From assembly GCA_036426205.1 (NCBI GenBank), contig CM071586.1:10803241-10867240 (forward strand): 64,000 nucleotides of DNA. The letters are read 5' to 3'. Shown here piece by piece: positions 42,405 to 55,714 of this stretch (the stretch's first letter is position 1; each line of letters starts with the position of its first letter). Under the pieces are notes generated by a model. It had not been told where the DNA came from and did no database searches. It saw nothing but the letters and a program-made list of their open reading frames with translations. The DNA comes from Ascaphus truei. Its lineage: Eukaryota > Chordata > Amphibia > Anura > Ascaphidae. The position numbers and the translations under genes are program-made.

Positions 42405-43670
42405 GACAGCGGGACAAAATGCAGTCGCCCGTGGACAATCCGGTCGAGTGCATTTGTCGACCTCCTGGCTATAGTAACCAAGGAAAACTAAAACAGGTCA
42501 TGCAGATTGCGCTGGGGAGTTCCTAACACAGCCTACAGGAACACTCTGCACCATTCGATCACATTCCAAAAAAAATTATAAAAACTCAAATGCCAAGATA
42601 CTCATTCTAAAGGCAAAGAATTCTCACTGAAGAAATCTGAGCCCGGTTATACAACTTTTGTCATGTTTCCACTTCTTGAGTCATTTCTTTCTACTTTTAT
42701 CGGTGTATACATTCTTTCATAGTACATATTAAAATAGTTGAAAAACAATACATTATAAAGCTCACAAAGTACAATGATTAAAGGATTGCATGGGGGAAAA
42801 AAATACCCAATACTGACACATTGTAACAATGTTTAAACTTGCCCACCAAGTGAACCTTCATTACTGACCATTCATTGTCTATATTTTTAAATGGACCCTT
42901 TTCTATTGAGAAAACATTTCTCCTTCTTTTAATTTGTTTGTAAAACTGGAAGTTAACCTTTCTTCTTTCTTAATTTCTTCAGTCCATTCTCCCAAGGAAA
43001 ATCATTTCTTTTAGATATATTAAATTGTAATAGAAGTATATATACATCTCGAGAGTAGAATTTGGACATATGACTTGGATCTCATGTAGATATCCTATGG
43101 ACTTTCCTCTAAAACAATAATATATTTAATAAAACATTGGGAAAGTTTACACAAGGAAATTATTCTTTCACTATTTCATTATTCTCAATACGACCTAAAA
43201 TGAAATGTGATTATGAAAGTAGAGTGATTAATAATCTTGGCCTGGTGTGGTAAATAAATTAATTAAATTCAAAATAAAACAAGCAATAAAATTTTACATG
43301 TTCAAATCTTGCCAGAATGGTGTGTAAAAAAAATCAGGACATTGGAGATTATAAAATAATAAATGAGTATTTGTAGGGGTATTCCTAGCACTGTCATAGG
43401 AAGTTAAAAACTCTTTCATTTCTAGTATGAATATTAAAGAATTAGATGTACATACATCATTTGTACATCCACACCACTTATTTACACATAAATCTGGAGA
43501 TTAGAACAAATACACATTTTCTGGCAAACTTTGTCGTATTCCTAGGATGTCACTACACCCTTGTACTTTTTTCCAATAGTATAGAAATAATAGACTGTTT
43601 GTTCTTTTTCCTAAAAAGTGAAAACATATTTAGTTCCATAGGTGATTCTTTGCTTTATTTAAACATAATA
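42405..43670. repeat. Array unit 4, block after Arg and AT-rich tail
   Basis: Continues the unit after the foldback element with many indels relative to 45000-46280. No gene. Confidence 0.75.
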
Positions 43671-44393
43671 TTTTGATATATTTAGAGCCCAGCCTGACTA
43701 TTATACACTGGATATATAATGCAACAGTGCCACCATGTGGTAGGTATTGTGTACCAATATTGTCCTGGAACAGGATTGCATATTTTCTGTATATTTTTCT
43801 CGCTCTCACACACTGTCAGCTCTCCCAGGAGTTACATGTTTTTTTCCAAACTATGAAGAATCCAGAGCCGTGTATATTGCAACATAGTTGCTTACAAGTA
43901 ATACCCTTACACAGTCTATTTAGTTGCCCTGGCAACCTCCCATGTCCATTTTGAGTATGTTTTAGTCCTCAACCCCTGCTTTATTTGCATATTGTTATGC
44001 CCCCTAGTGTGTTCCTGTCTGACAGGAAAGTGTGCCCTCTTTCAACAGCAGGCCAAGTGAGAGACACTACACATCTTCCACTGCTCCCTCAGAAAGGAAA
44101 TCCTTTTAACCTTCCTCTCAGAGAGGCACTTCCACATAGCTGGACACCTTCCTCTGATCAAGCAATTCTCCTCACAAGGGACATCCACTATTACAATCCA
44201 CATACAAGAACTTATATACACCTCTTATAACTGTTATAACTCCCTCAATAAAGTTGAAGAAAATAGGACTTTGTGTGCTTTAAAAGGGGACGAGTTTAGC
44301 TACATGGACTTACTCACATGCCACATATGAGCCTGGGTCCAGAATAGATATCCTTCTATTTTTCAATAAAACACTTTTTTGCTAAATAAAACT

Positions 44394-44465
44394 TGCGTTG
44401 GCCAGGAATCGAACCCGGGTCAACTGCTTGGAAAGCAGCTATGCTCACCACTATACCACCAACGC
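44394..44465 (-). tRNA. tRNA-Gly(TCC)
   Basis: 72 nt, loop TTTCCAA, all stems paired with one wobble. B box GGTTCGATTCC. TTTT follows two bases after the gene (minus strand), a good pol III terminator. Confidence 0.9.
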
Positions 44466-44614
44466 ATAGTGCTGTAGTGTCTGTATTGCAGCAGTTCAGT
44501 GCAGGAATAAAGTGCTGGACTATATATCAAGAAACTCTTTCTTTCTCTGTTCAATTACCCAGATACAATTACCATTACCCCGCGAGATACAATGTTGTAA
44601 TATATGTGACATCA

Positions 44615-44687
44615 GCCCCAGTGGCCTAATGGATAAGGCACTGGCCTCCTAAGCCAGGGATTGTGGGTTCAAGTCCCATCTGGGGTG
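44615..44687 (+). tRNA. tRNA-Arg(CCT)
   Basis: 73 nt, loop CTCCTAA. Nearly identical to human tRNA-Arg(CCT), with T loop TTCAAGT, a G-U pair in the T stem and discriminator G. Divergent from tRNA-Gly 149 bp away. Downstream T run present. Confidence 0.93.
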
Positions 44688-46526
44688 GTTATATTTCATC
44701 AGCAAAACGTTAGTTTTTATTTCAAAACATATTCAGTCTGGTGTTACTTATCATTAATAAATTAGGCAACCATTCCAAATATGTTTTCATACAGACCAAG
44801 CAATCTGACGTATTTTACCCATGTGCAGACAGGAATGCAGGATCTTAATCACGACATCATGTAGCTACTCGTTGCCACGGCAACGCGACATCATTTGACG
44901 CAACGTGGCCTTTTTAACTGGAGCTGCATGGGGAAAAGATGAATTTATAGAAGAAGACGGAGAAGACTGGGAGACGCCAGGGGACTCTGCCGCAGGTAAG
45001 CAGTCGACAGCAGGCAAAATGCCATCGCCCGTGACAACCGGTCGAGTGCATTTGTCGACCCTTGGCTATAGGTAACCAAAGAAACCTTAAACAGGTCATG
45101 CAGATTGCGCTGGGAAGTTCCTAACACAGCCTACAGGAACACTCATGCACCATTCGCATCACGTTCCAAAAAAATTATAAAAACTAAATGCCAAGATATC
45201 ATTCTAAAGCAAAGAATTCTCACCGAAGAAATCTAATGCCCTGTTATACACTTTTTTCAATGTTTCCACTTCTTGAGTCATTTCTTTCTACTTTTATCGG
45301 TGTATACGTTCTTTTCATAGTACATATTAAAAATAGTTGAAAAACAATACATAATAAAGCCTCACAAAGTACAATGATTAAAGGATGAATGGAAAAAAAT
45401 TACCCAATACTGACACATTGTAACAGATTTTTTTAAACTTTGCCCACCAAGCTGAACCTGTCATTACTGACCATTCATGTTCTATCTTTTTAAATTTACC
45501 CTTTTCCTATTGAGAAACAATTTCTCCCTCTTTTAATTGTTTTTGTAAAACTGGAAGTTAACCTTCTTCTTTCTTAATTTCTTCAGTCCATTTCTCCCAA
45601 GGAAACTCATTTATTTTTGATATATTAAATTGTAATAGAAGTATATATACATCTCACAAGAGAATTTGTGACATATTGACTTGGATCTCATGTAGATATA
45701 TTCCTATTGGATTTCCTCTAATACAATAATATATTTTAATAAAACATTGGGAAAGTTTACACATAGGAAATTATTCTTTCACTATTTCATTATTCTCAAT
45801 ACGACCTAAAATGAAATGTGATTATGAAAGCATGAGTGATAAATAATCTTGGCCTGGTGTGGTAAATAAATTAATTTAGAATTCAAATATAAACAAGCAA
45901 TACAATTTACATGTTCAAATCTTGCCGGAATGGTGTAAAAAAAAAATCAGGACATTTGAGATTATAAAATAATAATTGAGTATTGCTAATGGGTATTCCT
46001 TGGACTGTCATAGGAAGTAAAACTCTTTCATTTCCTAGTATGGGTATTAAAGAATTAGTTGTACATACATCATTTTTACATCCCAACCACTTATTTACCC
46101 ATAAATCTGTATGATTTAGAACAAATACACATTTTCTGGCAAACTTTGTCGTATTCTTAGGCTGTCATAGACCCTTGTACTTTTTTCCCAATAGTAATAG
46201 AAATAATAGACTGTTTGTTCTTTATACTAAAAAGTGAAAACATATTTAGTCCCATAGGTGATTCTTTGCTTTAAAACATAATATTTTGACATATTTAGAG
46301 CCCAGCTGATTACATACACTGGATATATAAAGCAACAGTACCACCAGGTGGTAGGTATTGTTACCAATATTGTCCTGGAACAGGATTGCACATTTTCTGT
46401 ATATTTTTCTCGGCTCTCACACTGTCAGCTCTCCCCAGGGAAGTTACATGTTTTTTCCAAACTCTGAAGAAGACAGAGCTGTGTATATTGCAACATAGTT
46501 GTTACAAGTAATCCCCTTTACACAGC

Positions 46527-46890
46527 CTACATACATGCATACGCCCACATTAACGTACCAACTATGGGGAACCAGTAGCATGGTTATGTAAGCGAAAACT
46601 GTACGTTACAGTGAAGCACTACCCGCTTTTTTTCCACTTATGATGCATTTCTGGTACTGCAAATCAGCATACTACGTGCAGAACTGATGGTTATAACACG
46701 ACCACCACGCCTGTGTCAATTCTCTATATTTACCCTGCTTTGTGCACTGCACGCTTCGGTAAAGGTAGGGAGCCGGTATAGCTGATCATGGACGTGCTGA
46801 CAATGCGTGAGCTGGCCGTTAATGACTATTGGGCCATATTTACTTAGTCGCAGAGTGTACTTAAAGTGATGTGTCCTTAAACCGGGTATG
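46527..46890. other. Foreign insert in array unit 6
   Basis: The array leader stops at TTTACACAGCC and 360 bp of unrelated sequence follow (catgcatacgcccac...), after which the leader begins again from its start. No ORF or known repeat recognised. Confidence 0.6.
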
Positions 46891-48543
46891 CCTGTATACT
46901 GGATAATATAATGCAACATGTGCCACCAATGTAGGTATTGTTACCAATATGTCCTGGAACAGGATTGCATATTTTCTGATATTTTTGCTCTCGGCTCTCA
47001 CACTGTCAGCTCTCCCCAGGGAAGTTACATGTTTTTTTTCCAAAGCTCTGAAGAAGCCAGAGCTGTGTATATTGCACATAGTTGTTACAAATAATCCCTT
47101 TTACACAGCCTCTAGTCAGTTGCCCTGCCACCTCCCAATGCTCATATTTGAGTATGTTTTAGTCCCTCTCCCGCCTCTTTAATCTGCATATTGTTATGCC
47201 CCTTATGTGTTCCTGTCTGACAGGAAAGGTGCTCCCTCTTTTCAACAAGCAGCCAAAGCTGAGTTAGACACATCTACACATAGGAAATTATTCTTTCACT
47301 ATTTCATTATTCTCAATACGACCTAAAATGAAATGTGATTATGAAAGCATGAGTGATAAATAATCTTGGCCTGGTGTGGTAAATAAATTAATTAGAATTC
47401 AAATATAAACAAGCAATAAAATTTACATGTTCAAATCTTGCCAGAATGGTGTAAAAAAAAATCAGGACATTGGAGATTATAAAATAATAAATGAGTATTG
47501 CTAATGGGTATTCCTAGCACTGTCATAGGAAGTAAAACTCTTTCATTTCCTAGTATGAATATTAAAGAATTAGTTGTACATACATCATTTTTACATCCCA
47601 ACCACTTATTTACACATAAATCTGTATGATTTAGAACAAATACACATTTTCTGGCAAACTTTGTCGTATTCCTAGGATGTCATACACCCTTGTACTTTTT
47701 TCCCAATAGTAATAGAAATAATAGACTGTTTGTTCTTTTTCCTAAAAAGTGAAAACATATTTAGTTCCATAGGTGATTCTTTGCTTTAAAACATAATATT
47801 TTGATATATTTAGAGCCCAGCTGACTATATACACTGGATATATAATGCAACAGTGCCACCATGTGGTAGGTATTGTTACCAATATTGTCCTGGAACAGGA
47901 TTGCATATTTTCTGTATATTTTTCTCTGCTCTCACACTGTCAGCTCTCCCCAGGGAAGTTACATGTTTTTTCCAAACTCTGAAGAAGCCAGAGCCGTGTA
48001 TATTGCAACATAGTTGTTACAAGTAATACCCTTTACACAGCCTCTATTTAGTTGCCCTGGCAACCTCCCAATGCTCATATTTGAGTATGTTTTAGTCCTC
48101 AACCCCTGCTTTATTTGCATATTGTTATGCCCCCTAGTGTGTTCCTGTCTGACAGGAAAGTGTGCTCCCTCTTTTCAACAAGCAGCCAAAGTGAGTAGAC
48201 ACATCTTCCACTGCTCCCTCAGAAAGGAAATCCTTTTATCCTTCCCCTCAGAGAGGCACTTCCACATAGCCGGACACATTCCTCTGATCAAGCAATTCTC
48301 CTCACATGGGACATCTGCTATTACAATCCACATACAAGAACTTATATACTCCTCTAAACCGTATAACTCGCAGTGTCAATAAAGTTGAAGAAAATAGAAG
48401 GACTTTGTGTAGCTTTAAAAGGGGAGGATGTTTAAGCTACATGGACTATCCTCACATAGCCACATATGAGCCTGGGTCCAGAATAGACATCCTTCTATTT
48501 TTCAATATTAGAGATAAAACCACTTTTTCTGTCTAAAAAAACT

Positions 48544-48615
48544 TGCGTTGGCCGGGAATCGAACCCGGGTCAATTGCTTGGAAGGCAGCTATGCTCACCA
48601 CTATACCACCAACGC
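48544..48615 (-). tRNA. tRNA-Gly(TCC)
   Basis: 72 nt, anticodon TCC. One anticodon-stem mismatch (GCAAT instead of GCAGT). T run downstream is weaker here (minus strand AAGTTTTTTTAGAC), still a terminator. Confidence 0.85.
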
Positions 48616-48788
48616 ATATTGCTGTGTTCTGTAGTGCAGCAATACAGTGCTGGAATATAGTGCAGGAATATAGTGCAGGAATATAGTGCTGGACTATTTA
48701 TCAAGAAACTCTATCTTTCTCTATTCAATTACCCAGATACAATTACCATTACCCCACATGATACAATGGTATAATACTTTTAATATCA

Positions 48789-48861
48789 TCCCCAGTGGCC
48801 TAATGGATAAGGCACTGGCCTCCTAAGCCAGGGATTGTGGGTTCAAGTCCCACCTGGGGTG
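48789..48861 (+). tRNA. tRNA-Arg(CCT), first base changed
   Basis: 73 nt, loop CTCCTAA, T stem fully paired as in human. G1 is replaced by T, giving a T-T mismatch at 1:72, which may hamper RNase P processing or charging. Confidence 0.82.
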
Positions 48862-49207
48862 GTTACATTTCATCCACAAAACGTTTGATTTTATTTCAAA
48901 ACATATTCAGTCCGGTGTTAGTTATCATTAGTAAATTAGGCAACAATTCCAAATATGTTTTCATACAGACCAAGCAATCTGACGTATTTTACCCAGGTGC
49001 AGACAGGATTGCAGGATGTCATTCAAAAGCATGGTGCGGCCTCCTGTGTCTTCTCCCATACAAATTAATCTTTACCCCTGCAGCTCCAGTTAAAATGGCT
49101 GCGTGGCATCAAATGGCAATGGGACGCGGTGATGTCATGAAGTCACGCGGCATTGTGTAACGTAGTTCCACATGACGTCACGACATCATGTAGCTTTTCG
49201 TTGCCAC

Positions 49208-49295
49208 NNNNNNNNNNNNNNNNNNNNNNNNNNNNNNNNNNNNNNNNNNNNNNNNNNNNNNNNNNNNNNNNNNNNNNNNNNNNNNNNNNNNNNNN
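49208..49295. other. Assembly gap (88 N)
   Basis: Unknown bases within an array unit, just inside the palindromic block. Sequence to the right is indel-rich. Confidence 0.99.
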
Positions 49296-49327
49296 CATGA
49301 TACAATGGTATATTACATATAATATCA

Positions 49328-49399
49328 GGCCCCATGGCTAAGTGGATAAGGCACTGGCCTCTAAGCCAGGGATTGTGGTGTTCAAGTCCCACTGTGCTG
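49328..49399 (+). tRNA. tRNA-Arg copy, low quality
   Basis: Outline of tRNA-Arg with loop CCTCTAA and missing bases in several stems. In an indel-rich stretch after the gap. Confidence 0.4.
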
Positions 49400-51835
49400 G
49401 TTATCAACTTTCATCCACAAAAGTGTTCGGTTTTTATTTCAACACATATTCCAGTCCTGGCTTAGTTGTTTACTATATCATAATAATTAGGCACCACAAT
49501 TCTCAAAATTTTTCATACAGACCAAGCAATCTGACGTTTTTAAACCCAGTGTGGCAGACAGGATTGCAGATCATTTTTCCAAAAAGCATGGTGCGGCCTC
49601 TTCCGTCTTCTCCCCTAAACAAATTATCTTTACCCTGCAGCTCCAGTTAAAATGGCATGCGCCTGGCATCAATGCAAATGGGACGGGGGACATCCCGTGG
49701 GCACTGACGTGATTTGTCGGTGATGTCAAGGGTCACGCCGATCGTTGTAACTAGTTCCAAATAACGTCACGACATCATGTACGTTTTCGTTCCCCGGCCA
49801 ACGCGACTATTTGAACGCAAGCGTGGGCCATTTTAACTGGTGCTGCAGGAGGGAAGGTAAAAGATGACATTGTAGAGAAGACGGAGAGACTGGAGCTGCG
49901 CGGGACTCTGCCGCAGTAACAGTCGATAGCGATCCAAAATGCAGTCGCCAACCGTGACAAAACGTCGAGTGCATTCTTTCTCGACCCACCTGTAATTGCT
50001 TAATAGGTAACCAAGGAACCTTAAAAAGGTTCATGATGCGAATGTCTCGGGAAGTTCCAACCACCTACTGGAACACATCATGCACCATTTCGTATCACAG
50101 TTCCAAAAATAACGAGTAAAAAAAAAAATGCAAGGATATCGTTCTAAAGCAAAGAATTCTCACTGAGTAAATTCGGATGCGACCGGTTAACACTTTTTCA
50201 TTTTTCAAAGTTCTCCACTTTCTGTGAATCATTCTTTCTACTGGTTGACGGTCGTGTATACGGTTCTGTTCTAGTACATATTAAAAATAGTTGAAAAACG
50301 AGAATAAAGACATAATAATAAGCCTCACAAGTACAATGATTACAGGATTCAGTTTGGAAAAAAAATACCCAATACTGACACATTGTAAAATAGATTTGTT
50401 TAAACTTTGCCCACCAAGCTGAACCTGTCATACTGACCATTCATGTTCTATCTTTTTAAATGTACCCTTTTCTATTGAGAACACAATTTCTCCTGCTTTT
50501 TGATTGTTTTTTAAAATGGGAAGTTAACTTCTTCTTCTTAATTTCTTCAGTCCATTTCCCCAAGGAGAAAAATCTTTCTTTAGATAATTAAATTGTAATA
50601 GAAGTATATACATCTCGCGAGAGAATTTGTGACATATTGACTTGGATCTCAATGTAGATATATTCTATTGATTTCCTCTAAAACAATAATATATTTTAAT
50701 AAAACAGTGGGAAGTTTACACATAGGAAATTATTCTTTCCACTATTTCATTATTCTCAATACGAACCTAAATGAAATGTGATTATGAAAGCATGAGGATA
50801 AATAATCTTGGCCTGGTGTGGTAAATAAATTAATTAGACATCAAATTAAAAAGCAATAAAATTTACATGTTCAAATCTTCCGGAATGGTTGTAAAAAAAA
50901 CCAGGACATTGGAGATATAAAATAAATGTGAGGTATTCTAATGGGGTATTCCTAGCACTGTCATAGGAAGTAAACTCTTTCATTTCCTAGTATGGGTATT
51001 AAAGAATTAGTTTGTACATACATCATTTTTACATCCCAACCACTTATTTACACATAAATCTGTATGATTTAGAACAAATAAACACATTTTCTGGCAAAAC
51101 TTTGTCGTTTTCTAGGAAGTCATACACCTTGTACTTTTTTCCAATAGTATAGAAATAATGACTTTGTGTTCTTTTCCTAAAAAAGTGAAACATATTTAGT
51201 CCCATAGGTGATTCTTTGCTTTTTAAACACAATATTTTGACATATTTAGAGCCCAGCGACTACATACACTGGATAATAATGCAACAGTGCACCATGTGGT
51301 AGGTATTGTTACAATATGTCCGGAACAAGGATTGCATATTTTCTGTATATTGGCTCTGCTCTATCAACAGGTCGCTCTCCCAGGGAAGTTACATTGTTTT
51401 TTCCAAGCTCTGAAGAAGCTAGAGCTGTGTATATTGCAACAGAGTTGTTACAAGTAATCCCATTTAAACAGCTCTAGTCAGTGGCCTGGCAACCTCCAAT
51501 GCTATATTTGAGTATGTTTTGTCCCACCCCCTGCTTTATTGCATATTGTTATGTCCCCGTAGTGTGTTTCTGTCTGGCAGGAAAGTGTGTCCCTATTTTC
51601 AACAAGCAGCCAAAGGGAGTAGACACAACTCTTCTACTGCTCCCTCAGAAAGGAATTCTTTTAACCTTCCCTCAGAGGCACTTCCACAAGCCGGACACCT
51701 TCTCTCCTCAAGCAATTTCTCTCCTCACAAGGGACATCTGCTATTAAATCCACATAAAGAACTTAGAAGAGGAGTATATAATGTTATAACTCCCTACTAA
51801 AGTTGAAGAAAATAGTAGGACTTTGGTTTGCTTTA
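49400..51835. repeat. Array unit sequence, low quality
   Basis: Block after Arg, AT-rich tail and leader of the next unit with frequent indels. No gene. The unit breaks off near 51835, where the Asn segment starts. Confidence 0.7.
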
Positions 51836-52240
51836 AAAGGGGGTGGTTGTGTGTAATGGCAAAATATTGACTTTTCAACCACAACAAAAGCAGAGTAACA
51901 TTAGTTTTTGTTCTGACATTCATGTTTCTCAAGCAACTTTTTAGTAGATTACCAACTGTGATGAATAGAAAAAGATGTCTTTTTATTAGTGCAGGAAATG
52001 ACAATTAGTCATCAGACAGGCTATTGTAAAATGTATATTAAAGACTTCAAGGGATAAGTGGGGTATAATATAATCGGGAATGTGAAAAGTTTCGGGTGTT
52101 TTTCCAGGGCTACTTGATCCATGTGCAGAACTAGTCAAGAAAGAGATGTCAGGTGGGGGAAAGCAGGAAATCCCTTGGTGGGCTTGAACCACCAACCTTT
52201 CGTTAACAGCGAACGCGCTAACCAATTGCGACACAGAGAC
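51836..52240. repeat. tRNA-Asn segment, copy 1
   Basis: About 400 bp (ccacaacaaaagcag..., caattagtcatcagacaggc) repeated at 52925-53315 in the same orientation, about 1.07 kb apart. Confidence 0.85.
52170..52240 (-). tRNA. tRNA-Asn(GTT), altered
   Basis: Minus strand GTCTCTGTGTCGCAATTGG, loop CTGTTAA, B box GGTTCAAGCC. One base is missing on each side of the anticodon stem (4 bp instead of 5), and the acceptor 3' strand is incomplete. Homopolymer sequencing errors could explain both. Confidence 0.7.
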
Positions 52241-53240
52241 GTTGAGTGAATGCTTGCCTAAAACTGTTGCTTATTAACATCCAAAATTCACAAACATGTT
52301 TAGACTATATTCCCTACCAACATAAATGAATGAGTCCAGGCAATCACATGAGAGGGCATAATCTGATATGATCTCGTCTGTGTTTGAGGTGGCTACCTCC
52401 ATGGGGTCCTGAAGATTTACACGTATAAAACCAATACAGTACATGCCACACCACGAGTCACTGCCGTTGTTAAGTATCTCGTACGGATTTTATTTTGAGG
52501 AGTCTAAAGTAGTGCGTTCACAATGACATGAATATGCACTGTAAACAAACTTTTTTTCATATAAAATCAGTTTTCAAGTAACTTCAAGATTGTTGATAAT
52601 CAGTACATAATCACAGGAATTCATGGAACAACCAACAGACTGAGATAACTCGATATGTGCCCAGGATCTTAAAGGCTCTTCCCTTCCACAATCCCACCAT
52701 ACATCACTCTTCCTCTGATATGCTTTCATTTAGTCAGCATTGGTCATTTTTGACAGTCTCCAACGGAAATTGAATTTATGGTAAAAAGAAGAATATGGAC
52801 TTACACTGTGTTAAAGAGAACCCTTGTCAAACATTTGGAAGGGACTATACAGGAGAATTATACTACTTCAGAAAGAAATCAATACATTGGCCTATTGTGA
52901 AAATGGCAACTGTGTGGAGGTTTAGTCGTGTGTCCATTGCAAAATATTTGCATTTCAACCACAACAAAAGCAGTATTAACATAGTTTTTGTTCTGACATC
53001 ATGTTTCTCAAGCAACTTTTTAGTAGATACCAACAGTGATGAATAGAAAAAGATGTCTTTTGTATAGTGCAGGAAATGACAATTAGTCATCAGACAGGCT
53101 ATTGTCAAATGTATTAAAGGACTTCAAGGAGATAAGTGGGTATAATATAGCCAGGGATGTGAATGTTTTTGGGTTTTTCCAGGCTACTTGATTCCATGTG
53201 CAGAACTAGTCAAGAAAAGAGATGCCAGGTGGAAAGCAGA

Positions 53241-53314
53241 CGTCCCTGGGTGGGCTTGAACCACCAAAATTTTGGGTAACAGCCGAACGCACTAACCAAT
53301 TGCACCACAGAGAC
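53241..53314 (-). tRNA. tRNA-Asn(GTT), probable pseudogene
   Basis: 74 nt with intact acceptor GTCTCTG/CAGGGAC and T arm, but the anticodon stem 3' strand reads CCAAA and no longer pairs. Confidence 0.65.
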
Positions 53315-53419
53315 CTTGCATTGAACTGTATTTTCCTGAAAGCTGTGCGTATTAACATCCAAAATTCAACAACCATGTTTAGACTCTATTTCCCTACCAA
53401 ACCTACAATGAATGAGTCC

Positions 53420-53762
53420 AGGCAATCTACTGTCGCGACCCTTTTATTCTCCAACATCTCCGCATTTTTCCGTTTTTTTTCCGAATGCTACGCACTTCAC
53501 CGGGTTCATGCTGCATTCATGTTGCAATCTCAGCAGCGGTTCATGCGTGGTTGATGCGCGGTTCATGCGTTTATTGAGAATGGTTCGGATTTAATAGGTT
53601 GCAATTCTTCGCGTGTCCGCCAGATGGCAGATAATTATGAATTGTAATGCGCATGCGCTTCAGTAATGTGTCGACTTGCAGGTGTTTCGTTTAAAAAAGA
53701 TACCACAGTGGGCTATTGTAAATTGGCCTTGGGACTGAAGGAAGAGGTTACAATAATGTATC
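53420..53762. other. Unassigned CpG-containing segment
   Basis: Short repeated motif GGTTCATGCG / GGTTGATGCG near 53537-53572. No gene. Confidence 0.5.
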
Positions 53763-53841
53763 AATTTAGGCTTTTCATATTAAAGAAAGACAAGCACCAG
53801 AAACTGGTGCTTGTCTTTCTTTAATATGAAAAGCCTAAATT
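53763..53841. repeat. Perfect 38-bp palindrome with 3-nt loop
   Basis: Arms 53763-53800 and 53804-53841 are exact inverted copies around AAA. The loop is too small for a microRNA hairpin. Confidence 0.95.
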
Positions 53842-53854
53842 ACAGGCGGCACAT

Positions 53855-54097
53855 CCCCTACAATCTGTAACTGTGCTCTGTATATATTGTATTCTCTCCT
53901 GTCTCCTGTAACCTCCTGCTGTCCGGCCTTCCTGCCTCTCACCTGTCTCCCCTACAATCTGTAACTGTGCTCAATATATATAGTATTCTCTCCCGCCTCC
54001 TGTAACCTCCTGCTGTCTGGTCTTCCTGCCTCTCACCTGTCTCCCCTACAATCTGTAACTGTACTCTGTATATATTGTATTCTCTCCCGTCTCCTTA
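53855..54097. repeat. Tandem repeat, period about 94 bp
   Basis: CCCCTACAATCTGTAACTG starts at about 53855, 53949 and 54043, giving about 2.6 copies rich in CCT and CTC. Confidence 0.9.
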
Positions 54098-54183
54098 TCA
54101 AGAAACTCTATCTTTCTCTGTTGAATTACCCAGATACAATTACCATTTCCCCACACGATAAAATGTTATGACATGTGACGTAA

Positions 54184-54240
54184 GCCCCAGTGGCCTAATG
54201 GATAAGCCAGGGATTGTGGGTTCAAGTCCCATCTGGGGTG
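54184..54240 (+). pseudogene. tRNA-Arg with anticodon arm deleted
   Basis: 57 nt. Exactly 16 bases between two TAAG repeats are missing (ATAAG...TAAGCC became ATAAGCC), removing the anticodon. Confidence 0.9.
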
Positions 54241-55621
54241 GTTATATTTCATCCGCAAAACGTTAGTTTTTATTTCAAAACATATTCAGTTAGTTATCAT
54301 TAATAAATTAGGCAACAATTCCAAATGTTTTCATACAGACCAAGCAATCTGACGTATTTTACCCAGGTACAGACAGGATTGCGGGATCTTATTCACGACA
54401 TCATGCAGCTTCTCGTTGCCACGTCAACGCGACGCCATTTGACGCAGCGTGGCCATTTTAACTGGAGCTGCAGGGGGTAAAGATGAATTTGTAGGAGAAG
54501 ACTGGGAGACGCCGGGGGACTCTGCCGCAGGTAAGCAGTTGACAGCGGACAAAATGCAGTCGCCCGTGACAACCGATCTAGTGCATTTGTCGACCCCTGG
54601 CTATAGGCAACCAAGGAAACCTTAAACAGGTCATGCACATTGCTCTGGGGAGTTCAAACACAAGTTGTTATAGTATATGGTTGACCGGGGGGACATGATT
54701 TCCTGGGAAGAGAGTATGCCTAAATAATGAAAAATTTGTAACATAGTCTATTTTTCCTGCTCTCCGACAGCTGTCCACAGCTCGTCGCCCAGAAGGAAAG
54801 ATGTAAACAAAACACAAAATATTTTTTTGGCAGCAAGGACGGGACTGAAGAAGCCAGAGCATTGTACTATTAGGGCAAACCTAAGTTTGGTTACAAGAAA
54901 GGTAATTCCCTTTACACAAAGGAGCCCTGCTAGTCAAAAGTAAACCCCTGGCAAAGCCATCACCAAATTCGTCATATGTGGTGGATTATTAAATGTTTTG
55001 TCCGTCGGGGGGGGGAATGCCAAAAAAATCCCCAACATAAGAGCTTGAGTCTAGACCTAATTTATGCACCTTAGTGAGTCCTGTCGTGACAGGCAAAGGT
55101 GGTGAAACTGTACCACCCAATCTTATTCCAAACAAGCAAATCCACATGGGATAAAAAGCATCTTGACCCAGAACTACTGCATAACCCAAAAGGTCAGAAT
55201 GGCGAATGCCAATTTAAAACCTTCCGCGGCTATAGAGAGGGCAGGACGTTCCAACATAGTCACACACGAAAGCCTTCCTCAACTCCATCAGCATTCTCCT
55301 CCACTGACAGAAAAAGTGACCGGCTTTGACAAAAATTCCATAGTACGCTAACTGTAAGGATAGCTAGAACCTTTATAAAAGGGGGGGGAAAGGACTGTTT
55401 ATACTCCCAAAAAAGCCCATACAATAACGTTTGGAGAGAAGAAAAGAGAAAGGGACATATGAAATTGCTGTAATAAAAGACGGTTAAAACGGGGGAGTAT
55501 AAAGCTACATGGGCAATTACTCCGGACTGGGCCGGACATAGTTATTCCTGGGGTCCAGAATAAAATAAATATAAAACTTCTTGATTTTTCAATAACATAC
55601 TTTTTTATCTAAATAAGATTT

Positions 55622-55714
55622 GCAGTGTGGCCAGCAATCGAACCCAGGAGTACAACTACCTTGTGAAGATTCAGCTAGGGGGTCAAGCACGTATATCGCG
55701 GACCGGAGAAGCAG
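55622..55714 (-). pseudogene. tRNA-Gly remnant, low quality
   Basis: CCAGCAATCGAACCCAGG of the T arm is clear; the rest carries many insertions. Confidence 0.4.

Noticed and set aside
49153..49407. Open frames spanning the N gap
   Set aside because: Their middle is unknown bases; no coding evidence on either side.
53763..53841. microRNA precursor
   Set aside because: Perfect 38-bp pairing with a 3-nt loop is unlike a pre-miRNA; a fold-back event or artefact is more likely.
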